This document shows positions 11,501 through 24,400 of a stretch of 64,000 nt of DNA, piece after piece (positions within the stretch are counted from its first letter, which is position 1; each line of letters starts with the position of its first letter). Both the position numbers and the translations under genes were made by a program. This DNA comes from Branchiostoma floridae (taxonomy: Eukaryota; Chordata; Leptocardii; Amphioxiformes; Branchiostomatidae), in the NCBI RefSeq assembly GCF_000003815.2, contig NC_049981.1, forward strand, positions 30,283,146 to 30,347,145, read 5' to 3'. Under the pieces are notes generated by a model, which was given only the letters and a program-made list of their open reading frames with translations, ran no database searches and was not told the DNA's origin.

Positions 11501-14500
11501 ACAGACATGCAGCTGAAATAAACATTAACTTTTTGTTGAGAGAAGTAAGACATGGTAGACAGGTATCACATACTTAGTGATGAATGGTGAGTTACAGGAC
11601 ATCATAATGGCCTTCTCAGAGTAGATGTGCTCCTGTTGTCTGGTGTTGACGATGTGTTTCTTCTTAAGGCACTTCAGGGCAAACGACTTGTCCTGCCACT
11701 TCACCTGGTGGGTTAGGAAAGCGATAACAACAATTCATATTCACAGTTACTATTCTACTAGAAAGGTAAAATTTGCAAGCAAAATACTAATGTTTACTTT
11801 CATATGATTTATTGCTCCGTTCATTCTTACTCAAACAAATTGAAAGAGAGAGAGAGGGAGAAATATGAAGAGGGAAATAAAGAGGAGAAGAGAGAGAGAG
11901 ACAAAATTTAAGAAAGAGAGAGGGAGAGAGAAATATGAAGAGGGAAATAAAGAGGAGAAGAGAGAGAGACAGAGACAAATTTAAGAAAGAGACCCAGAAA
12001 AATAAAACAATGTTTGCAACTCACCAGCTCCACCCGAATCCTCCCACGCCCAGACAGATACACACACACAGACACAGACAGACACAAACAAAACAATATC
12101 TCCATTTTTCATGGAGATAAATATGAGCATATAAAAATGTTAATATTTTACCAGCTCCACCCTCCCGAATCCTCCCACGCCCAGAGTGGCCACGATGTCC
12201 AGATCATCCAGTGGAACCTTGGCATACATCAGCTGTTCTTGGGCTGGGCCGTTCACCTGGTCACCGGATGAGGGAACACTGGTCCTGGAAGTTACAAATA
12301 CCCTGTTCTTCACTGTGTACAGGACTGATGCCTATATGTGTTTTTGAGTTGAATATTTTATCTTATGTTATGCCTTAAGTAACACATTTTACATGTTATC
12401 ATACTCAGTCTGTGTTATGTCACTTATGTTAAAAGTAACTATCAGTCATTAAGTTATTAGTTATTATTAGTCTATTCTTTTTTCATAGAAAATCAACGAT
12501 TTTATGTTTGTGTTGAGTGGGAACCCTTTAGAACAATTTGACAAAGTTGAATGGAGCTTACCCAGCTGTTTGAAAACTCTAAAGATAAATAAAACAAAAT
12601 TAATAGCTAAATAATTTTTTCATCAAAGTTTTGTCAATTTTGCTTTGCGGGTATCTTACCACACTGAATCATTATTTTCATACCTTGCAGGAAAATTTTC
12701 AATTTGTTTCACTTTTTTTCATATGATATAAGAATTTTGTGTCAGTCAAGCTCACAGTCTATTTATCATTTTGTCACACTATTGCATCATGGAAAAGCCG
12801 AAACACAGTGGTTGAAAAATCTTAACATTTAGTAATAAAGAAGTTGTTATTTCAAGAAAAGGAATGTCATTGTTAGAAAAGTTGATAGGAAACTCTTTTA
12901 AGGTTTGAAAAGTTCACAGCTCTTAATTATTATTGTGTGCTACTATATTATTGAAGAGACATACTGAAGAGGAAAAGTGGTTGGAAAAATGGTCTTTAAA
13001 TTACCATAATGATTTAAGAAGCTAAAGGAACGATAACCACTGTTTTTTCAAGATAATGTGTTAGTGTAGATGACAATGGCCACGGAGTTAGTCACAGTTG
13101 ACACAGTTGACTTGCCTTGGATCATTTCAAAAGTTCATGATTGAAACAAACAAATTCTTTCAGGCGGCGGATAGGGAAAACAAACAAAACTTAACAACTT
13201 GATACTGACAACCATAAACAATAGGAAATAGGGATTGACCAGGACGTGGGAAAAAACACAGAGGAATGAAAGAGTTCTGTTTCTTCAAAACCATGAACTT
13301 TTGAGATGGATCACCAGGGATGGGGGTACTTACTGACTGTCCTTGGAAGAGGTGCTGGACTTGATGATATCTTTACTGCCCCGTTTCTGCAGTATTCTAC
13401 ACACATAACAACCAAGAGTCTTGCCAAACTAGTCCGTGATAGAAACTTGCACATGAAATTTACATGTACACCTTCAACTGATTGGGGTCATTTGATTGGT
13501 TTTTTAGGTGATTGTAATTAGCTTGACTACTGTATGATTAGTCAGAAATTTTCTCTACTTAATGCTGTGGTGATGCAATTATTGAATTAAGAATTTTGAC
13601 CGAGATTTTGACTGAGATTTGATTCTACAGGCAATCATTCTGTCTTTTTAAACAAATAAATCATTCATTGAGACAAAGATTCATTGCTCTATATGGCTGT
13701 GATGTATGGATTAGTTTGAATAATTGTACACAGCTCACTAATCATAGTCCCATGTGAACTTAGGGGAAATGTGATTATGATTAACAGATATTAAGTGCCT
13801 GCCAACTGCCTATAATTGCTAATAGGCCAGTGACTGACGACATAAGTAATTAAAAACAAATGATCATGGCATGCACATAAATTTATAAAATTATGATCTG
13901 ATTCAGTTCTGAAATTAATAACTCATCATCAATATGATCACAGATATATGAACATCACACAATGGAATGAAAATGCACAAAATGAAAATCACAGCAGGTG
14001 TAAGATAGCCTCCTTTGAAGACTAATGGAGTGGCTGTGTTTATTTTTGCAGTGCTGATTTGTAAGTCTCAACAGGGGCTAAGGTTCTTTATGCCAGGAAA
14101 ATGAGTTAGACCATACAGTGTTCTAGCCAGCCTGAAATATTTTTCTATCCCTGGGATTTTGAATGCAAAACCCGTCAAAGGAGGGTCCAGGAAAATTGTC
14201 AAAACTAATAATTGTGAAAATTGTGAAAACTAGACCCTCTGAAACACTATTTCCTTCATTTTTAGGGGCAAATTGGTAGATGCAGCTTGGTTCAATCAAT
14301 ATCTTTACATGCCATTTTTTCTCTGTCAAAGTACGAAAGTACAGACAATGGCTAGAACCCTGAGGCCACCCTTGCGCTGGCATAGAAAAAACTCAGCCAA
14401 TGTTGAAAATCGAAAATCAGTGCTCTCCCTAAAAAATAAACACAGCAGCTCCAGAAGTCTGCGAAGGAGGCTAGAATATGAGACACTTATTACTATATTA

Positions 14501-15431
14501 ATTTTGTGACAAAGATGGAACAAAATTGGAAAATGACATGTAGGGAAGAGCTGTAATGAAATTATTATGTATTAACCATGATCTAATTCATATTAGGCCA
14601 CATCAATTCGATTTATTGGTTTTCAGTAAGGACTGGGTCCCGTACATCAATTTCCTGTACAAAACTGTTTTTGCTTGGTGGACCAGTCCAAAAAATTAGC
14701 AGACCAGGCTTTGGACTCACTAGATTTTTTGGCTGTTTCCAAAAATAGAGTAAAAGGCTTTCAACCATTCTGTAAATCGTACAAAGCAGCTTCAAAATAA
14801 GCAAACATATGCCATGGATTGCAAAAAGAAATCTCAGAAAACATATACTAATGTCATAGAATATTCCAAGGTCAAAGAAGATATGAAAGTACAAAAATGA
14901 AAAACATATAGTTTGGTTTGCTATATGCTGTGTGTTCAGTCATTTTGATTTTCCTGATCAATTTTCTTAGATTCATAACGAAGGCAACTTTTTTTGGTCA
15001 AACTTTCTTATTCGCACTCTCGCATCAATTTTTGTGTTCCCAGAGGATGTCATCCATACAATCAAATCAACATGGCCTACATTGCAAATAAACGATATAC
15101 TACAGTAACTAAGACTTAAGAAATACCTGGCCGCTCCTCTGTTCTCATCTTCAAGACTGTACTGCTCATCCACCTTCTTAATCTCGCTAAGTTGACCAAT
15201 CAGCTGGTTGAAGACTCTGATATTCGTAAAAAAACAACACATGAAGACTAGTGAATATACAAAGCAAGTCTTAGTAGATGAAATGACTAAAGTACAGGAT
15301 CAGAACAATTTACTGGACCTTTAAGTCAGACGCTGGTCTTTCATTATTGAGCCTCTTTTCTATACAAAGAGGAGAACGCATCACTGTTCACAACTCAACT
15401 TTCTGGCATTCTCAATTCATCATGTTCACAG

Positions 15432-15478
<47 letters not shown>

Positions 15479-18400
15479 CAATTTACAGCCAAAAACATAT
15501 TAACCTTCTTGGCAAAGGTAATGGATACTTTCAGAGCAATACATATACCAGAAACAAATTTACAGTGTTTTTACTTACACTCTGTCAAGCGTAAGGCATT
15601 TCACCCCTCCTACAGCGATGACGTTTGCGGTTCTTTTTTCTTCACTGTTGAAAACAGAACACAAATTTAAAGTTAGTATACAGCAAAAGAGATGGGGGCG
15701 CCATAGACTTTCTGCAGCTGATAATGCAGTGTTCACTAAGTCACATATTTATCTGCAAAACGTGACATCACAGAAGCAGTGGATAGTTCATTCCTTCACA
15801 GAGATTGGAGCTGCATTGACAGCCAAAAAATTTGGGAAAGTCAAATTTTTGTGTTGGAAATTACAGATCAAATTTGATTCAGAATGATGTCTACCAAAAC
15901 AGGTGAACTTTCAAGCTTAAGTACAACTTGTTACTGTAACAGTTCCATGTTCCAAAATAATCACTTGAAGTTCTTGAAACTCTGATGCCTTAGGATAACA
16001 TTTGGTAACTTAGGTCTCTACCACAGAAGGACAATTCAGAGCCTCCTTTTTCAAGACATCACCAAAGGTACCATCTTATGATCATGACATTGCCATAAAA
16101 TCAGAAACTAGGAAATCGGTGAAACCGACGAAACAAAATTGACAAAATTAAGTCTTTTTCGTTACACAATCTTATCTGATTCTTTAGTAAACGTTTTAAT
16201 GACCATCTGTTGCCTTCATCAGTACAAAATAAAACAAGTACCATCGGTGCTATATGAACTTGTCCATGCAATCCAACAGAACAAAAGTTGAAAAAACCTG
16301 AGAAGTGCTTTCTCTCCAAACGTTTCTCCCCGTCCCAGTCTTCTGGTCAGTTTTGGCTCCTCCTCTCCTTCTATTTTCTGGGTAACCTTAACCTGTAAGA
16401 AAGTAATGTTATCCATTTCTTCAGAGTGACTCCTATACCTCACTTCACTTAAAACCAAACGCAAACATTTTCCTTTGACAGTTAACCCTAGTTCACCTTT
16501 ATCCGTTGGGTAACCTATATCCGTTGCCTTTAAAAACAGGGTTTTGGGGATATCACGTCGACTTGACGTTGTTTTCAAATTGCAATATCTTCAGTACATT
16601 GCAGTTTAAAACTACCATTGGTCGGCTTGATGACAGTAACTGTGCCTAAATACCCTGTTTTGAAAAAAACGGATAAAGGGTCCCCCTGCGGATGAAGATG
16701 AACTAGCGTTAAACCCAGTGTTTGACTGAGTACCATCCTCTGTAGTGGACGCTGGTCCAATTCTGAATTTGCTTGCTAACCACATTTATCATAGTTAAAT
16801 ACAGGCAAGCATGCAAAAGGATTGCGCCAGTGGTCACTACGGAGAATGGTACTCAGCCTAACTTTTTTTGCGCTCTTTTAAATGATTAAATATGGAGTTT
16901 GCAGAGAATGTCCTCCACAAAATTTACTTGCTGTGGTTTAAAGCCATACCAATCTAATTTGTTGGTTCACGGATGTTTAAAAAATCATTAAAAAATATGC
17001 TTATGGAAAAAAAACAATTAAAACAAGGCCAGAGGACCAGGTTTATGCCTTGGTGCACTCAGTTTCATGGAGCGAATACAGTCTCACTCAAGTTATCCTC
17101 CCTGCCCTATGTTTTTATGATGTCCACTTGGTACATCTCTAATTTTAGAAATATAAGAACCAAGGAAATCGATTGCCATGGCCTTACATTGAATCTGGAG
17201 TTTGCAGAGTGCTCCGCAAAATTTACTTGCTGTGGCCTTATTAAACGTGAAAAGTGTATGTTGCGTGATTCCCATTATAGCACCTCAGCCTTTTGAGGAT
17301 CCTTCTCCAGGATTATGAAAAATACCCCAAATCTCTTCATGTCACTCATGTTAGCACTCAAACCTTTAAAAGCTTTCACTGCGTGCCAGTCATGACTAAA
17401 CAGTTGAGCACTTAAAAGGCAAGATCAACTGTAGTACCTGAATAAGCCATTAGTAAAGAATTGCCACCATTAACTACGCTAATCTTGATATTGTACATTG
17501 TCTTATAGTAATGATAGAATAATTTTTTACCCACTCACTTTGAATCTATGATAAGTACTGAAAAAATTTGTTTTTTTATACAACGTGTTTTGACCATTCT
17601 GTGTATGCCAGTCATGACTTAACATTTAGCATTGAAAAGGCAAGATCAAGAGGATCAGAAAGCCGTCTACAGTGTATTTCAGTAATCTATTTACCTAGTA
17701 GACTCATACCATCCTGAAATACATTTCACATCTCACAGTACCTTTATGCCAACTTTTTACTCTCCTTTTTTAAAATCTCACTAAAGAAGGACCAAGAACC
17801 CCCTTCCACACCATCCCCCAGATTGGTCACTTTGCCCTTACCATTACAATAAATAAAATCCTGGCTAGAGCCCTGAAATATACTATAGTGGAATTCCCCG
17901 GTTGATTTAATGTCATGTACACATTTATGAGAAGACCTAGAAGATTGACAGGCTTACCTCCCCCTCAATAATGATGAAGAAAGTATCTCCGGTTTGGCCC
18001 TCTCTGATGATGTACTCCCCTTCATGGTAGAAGTCCTGAACAACACATTACAGGGAAGCAATTTTCGTTATTAAGAAAGTTTTGGGTACCAGTACATAAA
18101 GTAGAGGACATTTCATAAAGTAGTATGCCAGCTATTACTCTGGGTTGTCTCCAATTTTGAATTTTTATTCGTCCCACTCGATGTCTGGCAGCCCATTTGT
18201 GAGAACTCCCATTTTCAGTTGGGTTGCGCTTAGATTGCTCATACCACTGAAATAGACTCTTGCCCCATCACCTCAGGTGACCCCCTACTAAAGTAGTCTC
18301 TCCATAGACCATGTATTTGGGCCATTCCCATTTTGTAGGCTGTTTGTCTCAATGGTGTTCTGTATCTGTATCTGTATCTATATAGCCGGTATAACTGCCC

Positions 18401-21400
18401 TTCAGCGTAACACAACGGTGGTCATGATATCAGGCTCCGTAAGGTGAGTTTAAGTTCTTCATTCATTTATTCATTTATTCATTCATTCATTCATTCACTA
18501 CTCACTATCTCACTATCTGGTTTAGTGTTGGACTCCATTGTTCCAGTGTCTTGCAAGGATTAGATGTTGCGGGAAGTCGTTTAGGTTTGATTGCTGATCT
18601 TCATTCACAACCAAATGTTTTCAAAGAGCCTAGGACCATCTTGAGATAAAATGACCAGTTCACTTTGCACTAGCTGCTGATAGCTGCTTGGCCAACAATG
18701 CAAAGTATGCATGCAACAGTACTGTCATGTTTTGAACTACATTGCAAGGATGTTACCGCTGACACCAAGCCGCAGTGCAAAGTAAACCACAATTTTTGTC
18801 CTGAAGAAGATAACTGATGGCCATTGAAACTTTGGCTCTTGAAAAAACTGACGATAAAGAACTTTGTTAACCTATTTGAACATATAGTTTGGAACATCCT
18901 TGTTTGATATATCCTCTGGCAAGCAGAACTGGCGGCTCCAAAAAAGTTAAAAGTCGAACACAAATTGAAGCATGGCAGATGCACTTACAAGCCTTGCAAT
19001 CTATCCAATTACGTCTCCTGCGATGGTTTCAGCCTCCCACCAACCAGCCTTTTCTTCTTCCCGTTATTACCTCTAATTTGACCTAATGGGGAGTATCCCC
19101 CTTCAGAATTGATTGGTGCTTTGTTTGAACTTGCATTTACGTGGGAGAAACTTTCGGGCTCGGTAGTCCGTCAGAAATGCAGAGGCAGAAACATCAAAGA
19201 ACGTGTGTGTCGTATAGGAAGTTTGAACTCCCATCAATATGTGCACATGAACTGATCACTAGTGCGTGAGAGCCTGAGTTCAAATTTGGCACTGACTTTG
19301 ACCAATTTGTTCAGTGCTTTACACGGCTCAATTCTAACTCCCAGGAAAAATTGAGCCATGTAAAGTTGTTTTCAAGCAGAAGTTAAAGTTGCCAAGATTT
19401 GCCAGCTCAATTTTGAAGGTGCTCGTTCCTCATCTCATATACATCAGACTGTCAGCTCTCACAGACTATAATTGACACAAATGGTCCACTTATAAAAGAG
19501 TCAAAAGAGGGGCAATATTGTCTGCAGACACACTACATTAAATGGAACACTAACGTCAATATGAGCACATGAACTGATCCCGAGTGCGTGAGGGTCTGAC
19601 TTCAAATTTGGCACTGACTTTGACCAATTTGTTCAGTCAATCATGTTTCCAGGAAAAATTGAGCCGCGTAAAGATGTTTCGAAGTAGAAGTTTAAGCTGC
19701 CAGCTCAAGTTTGAAGGTACTTGTTCCTCATCTTATATAAGGCTCCAGATTGTCAGCTCTCACAGACTATAATTGACATCAAGTTTCCACTTTAAAAGAG
19801 TCAAAAGAGGGGCAATATTGTCTGCAGATACAGTGAATGGAACCCCAACATCAATCTGCACATATGGACTGATCCCGAGTGCGTGAGAGCCTGAGACCAA
19901 ATTTGGCACTGACTTTGACCAATTTGTTCAGTGATTTACACGGCTCAATTTTTCCTGGGAGTTCCAAGTTGTAAAGTTGTTTTGAAGTAGAAGTTAAAGT
20001 TGCCAAAATTTGCCAGCTTAATTTTGAAAGTACTTGTTCCTTATAAAGCTCAAGATTGTCAGCTCTCACAGACTATGCTTGACACAAAGAGAGGCAACAC
20101 TAAATGGAACACCAACGTCATTATGCTTTAGAGGGGCAATATTGTCCTTTTCGCACATGGACTGATCACAAGAGCGTAAGAGTCAGCTCAAATTTGGCAC
20201 TGACTTTGACCAATTTGTTAGGTCGATCATGCTACCAAAAAAGACTGAGCCGTGTAAAGTTGCTTCAAAGTAGAAGTTAAAGTTGCCAAAGTTTGCCAGC
20301 TCAATTTTGAAGGTACATATAAGGCTCTGACAGCTCTCACAGACTATGCTTGACACAAAGTTTCCACTTTAAAAGAGTCATAAGAGGGGCAATATTGTCT
20401 GCAGACACACTACATTGAATGGAACACCAACGGCAAAATGTGCACATGAACTGATCCCGAGTGCGTGAGAGCCTGAGCTCAAATTTGGCACTGACTTTGA
20501 CCAATTTGTTCAGTCAATCATGTTTCCAGGAAAAATTGAGCTGTGTAAAAGCTGTTTTGTCTTAAAGTAGAAGTTAGATTTGCCAATGTTTGCCAGTTCA
20601 ATTCTAAAGGTACTTGTCCCTCATCTTATAAGACTATAGATTGTCAGCTCTCACAGACGATGCTTGACATACATGGTCTACTTTATTAGTTAGTGAGTTT
20701 CAATATTGTCAGACTCTGCTCCTCTTTGTATGAGACATCTGTCTGAATGACAACTTGACTTCTACAGTTATAAATCTTCTGCAAAGCTGTCATAGCTACC
20801 ACAAAATCAGGCCCAGGAGATACCTTCGTATGGCATGGGGGCATTGTGAGGGCATGGAGCAATGGTGTGGATTGCCTCCTTCCATGCTGTGGAGCTCTAG
20901 AAAATTTAAAAAGTTGAAAAATTGGGTATGTTAAGGCTTCTTAAGGAGGTAGATACCATCAGACGAGTCACAGTTAAAGACTGCGGCAAAGTGATCTCAA
21001 ACCAGTTTTAGCTCACTGAAGAGCTAGTCTTCCACTGGTTGTGACAGAGAGGACAGACGCTATGTACAGTATTTACAGGTTCATTGTACCGGGGAAATTC
21101 CCCTAGCTCTTTACGACAAGCACAATGAACAGTGGACCACAGCTTAACGTCCTGTCCTAAGGACTGCAACCCTTTCCAGTAGCGTGCATATTGGGTGAGC
21201 AACACAGCCGGAATCAAACTCACGGCTTCTAGTTCCAGAGGCAGGGCTGCTAACCACTGGACTACGTGCGCTACATGTGGCCTAGCAGCATCCCTGGTCA
21301 ACCTGAAATCTATAATACTCCTGTCAGGGAATCTGCTCCCTTGGGTAAGGGGATGATTGGGGTTGGTACTGATACAGAAAATTCAGGTCCATGTCCGGTT

Positions 21401-24400
21401 CAGGTCCAGAGGGTCAGGTCCAGGTCCGGACCTGAACCTGGACCAGATTCAGTATGTGAGAGCATTTGACTGGACAATACTCAAAACATTGGTACCTTTC
21501 GCTACAAATAGTATGTTTTGTGGAGTATTTGACTCCCACTGGCATTCTAAAATCCTGCAAGACTAATTGCCTCTGTACGATTGACTGGAAGACTTTGTAG
21601 AGATTACTATAAACTCTACCTGCTTCGCACTCGTTTTTTCGTCGACCAGTAAGGCCTAAAATGCGTGAATTTCTGATCATATAATCCGTTTATTTTCTAA
21701 TCGGTCCAACATCTGGTCTATCGATTTTTTTCAGGTCCAGTTTTTCCGGACCGGTACAATAAGAAAAAACGGTTTTGTACCAGTCCTAGGGGATACCATG
21801 GTTAGAGCATAGGGTGCAGCAGCCCTTTTCCTCATTTAAAAACCTCCGTAAAATGTTGCTCGACTGGGCTCTTTCCCCCAGATGGAAGGATGTGCCTATT
21901 CCATCGAAAATGTTGAAAAATGAGACTGCCTTAAAATGCCCAACAACAAGACAAAGTTTTTCACACTCTTGCACAACATTTGGGGTCCCATGAGGACATC
22001 ATCCCATCAATCAAGACCGTGTAGCTTTGTAAGTGCCAGAATACGAGCACTTTCAGAATTGTAAATGGGCATGTCTCTGAGAGTAGCCTCAGTGGATTCC
22101 ACACCACCCGTAGGATAAGTGTAAATTGCATGTTTCCCCCCAGGCAACACTGTGTTTAAAAAGCAGCTGCTCAGAGATAAGGCAAAGATCAATGGACAGT
22201 TCAGAAGCTGTCAAAAAGCTCATTCTTAATCGAGAGCTGGGGGCGATTTTTAACGGGTTTGCGGAAAAGCCTGGCTGGCCTGCAGGCGAGCCAGGCTACC
22301 CTTTTTGGGTATGGACATATTATAAAGCCACAGGTAAGAGTAACATGCATTGGCATAATACCGGTCATAAGCCTTAATATACCGGTCGATTAAAAATAGT
22401 GGAACTTAAACAGATCTACACATGCAACAATAGTTATTTCTGAGGTGTGCACACTTCAGACATCTAGGTGTCCAATACATAATTTACGAAGCATCGATAA
22501 CAATGCATTCGAAGACAACAAGGCCAAAAGTTTTCAGGTCATTTTCGGGGCAGGCGAGCTCGTCGTGGGACAAACACACTGTCACGTTCATCGCCAGATT
22601 TGTAGATAATAATCACATGTGATCACGGCACAAGACGAGCATGATTCAACAGCAATCTTGAATTTCTTTTGGTGACCTACAACTCGTGTTAAGGTGGGTT
22701 TACACCTGCGTATATTTTCATGCCGCATGAGTTCCGTTTTGACATTTTTCGACATTTTGACTAATTTCTTCAATACGCGGCCGCACGCACAAGTCGCACC
22801 TCTATCGCATCTGAATCGTCTTTAGAAAGTTTCACGTACGCAGGCAAACGAAAATATACGCCTAGTTCGTCTGATAGTTTTGGACATGCACAAAACTATC
22901 ATTCGTACGCAGTTTGGTGCCCAAAACGTTATGGATGCGCAATACAGTGGTCCCACGTCGGTCGATTGCGCTATGAAGACGCTACGTGTTTGCGCTTTAC
23001 ACGCAGTAATACGCGGAAATCGCGGTAATGCGAGTACATAGCGTTCTTACAGCGCAGACACAACGCACCATGAGCGACCGTATAACGAATGCACACATAG
23101 ATCACGATTTAGTACCGTGCGTTCTGCGATCGCTTTGCGCATACTACGCGTACTGATAGCGTGATCGACGCACACTCCGGATTTGAAATAAATACGAAGG
23201 TGCATCTGACTCCAGACAAAAAAAATCATCTCAAGATGTATATAGAGTCCATTCCAAGACACCATGCGGATGTTTGTTGCCATTGTTTAGAATTGATTTT
23301 AAAGTTTTGTAATTATATGTCTAGGACATTTGATACTTCAGAAATATTTTTAACACTGTTTCAACTTTATAAATATTTCCCTGGTCCTGTAAAACTTTGG
23401 AAATATTCATGGTGTGGAATTGGATACTTCTAATGGTTTCTAAATAATGATAACAGCATTCTACCATTATTTACCATTTTCTACCATTTTCTACCATTTT
23501 TTGTAAATGGTTCGGTGGGCTGGGAAGATAGCAATTCACACATCCTTGCAAAGTATGGTTGGGTGCCATGCAACAATGGCCCACCACTAGCCCACCACAA
23601 AGGATCCACCAGTGCCCAGCAGTGAAATCTAAAAATATACAGATGAAACAATAGGGCTTACTTTTATGGGGGCAATAAAGTAATTTTACCATTTGGCCAG
23701 GTTTATCATTTTTTTGTAAATATTTGTAAATGTGAAATAATCACAGAGAGGTTTCACAATTATTCTAAATAAAGATGTTTTTGTACAATTACTTTCAAAA
23801 TGTTTCTAAAATATTCAAAGAAATTCAAATAAATGAGTATTTTCTTAGTCAATTTTTTGAAAATAATTTAATTATTGTGGCTCAGATATTCTTTTATTCA
23901 AAATAATTCAGACTAATTATAAATATCGCCTAAAAACCCTCATGGTGTCTTGGAATGGACTCTAACTTTATTGCACAACAATTGTACGAGGTACAAAGTA
24001 TGGCATCTACATAACTACAGTGCTTATAGCACTGTAGTTATGTAGATGCCATACTCTTAACTTTAGTTAAGGCTTATCTAACTAATACATGAGTTGTATT
24101 ATGGGATAAGTTTCTTACAATCATTGGAGGCTTTTACAATCATTTGGGGAATTTCTAATGTCTAAACCTTCTTTGATATATTTTCCTATATCTGCCATGC
24201 AGGGATTGTCACATATCACCAGTCAGTTCAAATCCGGAAGTACATTTTCCGTTTTGATCGCAGCCAATGTTGAAATCCTATTTTTTCAACTTTTTTCTTC
24301 CTGGACATATATCAAAGTTTTACGTACCATTGGAAAGCTCATGTTATCCTGAGTATCAGGCTACTTTTTTAGTGTCCTAACGTACAAATTTCTTGAGATA

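Larger units (their letters stand above)
10157..11573 (-). other. PKG intron v10-v11
   Basis: 1.4 kb with a degenerate Harbinger-like MITE (10627-10848) and an AAAAT/AAAC microsatellite (11349-11414). The rest is unremarkable. Confidence 0.8.
11705..12151 (-). other. PKG intron v9-v10
   Basis: 447 bp. It holds a GA-rich tract (11840-11998) and the broken v9 copy (12021-12054), followed by a short CA/GACA tract. Confidence 0.8.
16393..17957 (-). other. PKG intron v5-v6
   Basis: 1.6 kb containing a TA-MITE (16485-16709) and a Harbinger-like MITE (16942-17183). From 17184 to 17957 nothing is assigned. Confidence 0.8.

Noticed and set aside
16483-16711. piggyBac-type MITE (TTAA flanks, TTAACCCTAG start)
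   Set aside because: The nested copy at 37891-38107 and its paralogous empty site show a TA duplication. TTAA arises because the ends begin with A and finish with T next to TA.
21200-21280. tRNA gene on the minus strand
   Set aside because: A and B boxes are recognisable, but the arms do not pair fully and a SINE body follows.
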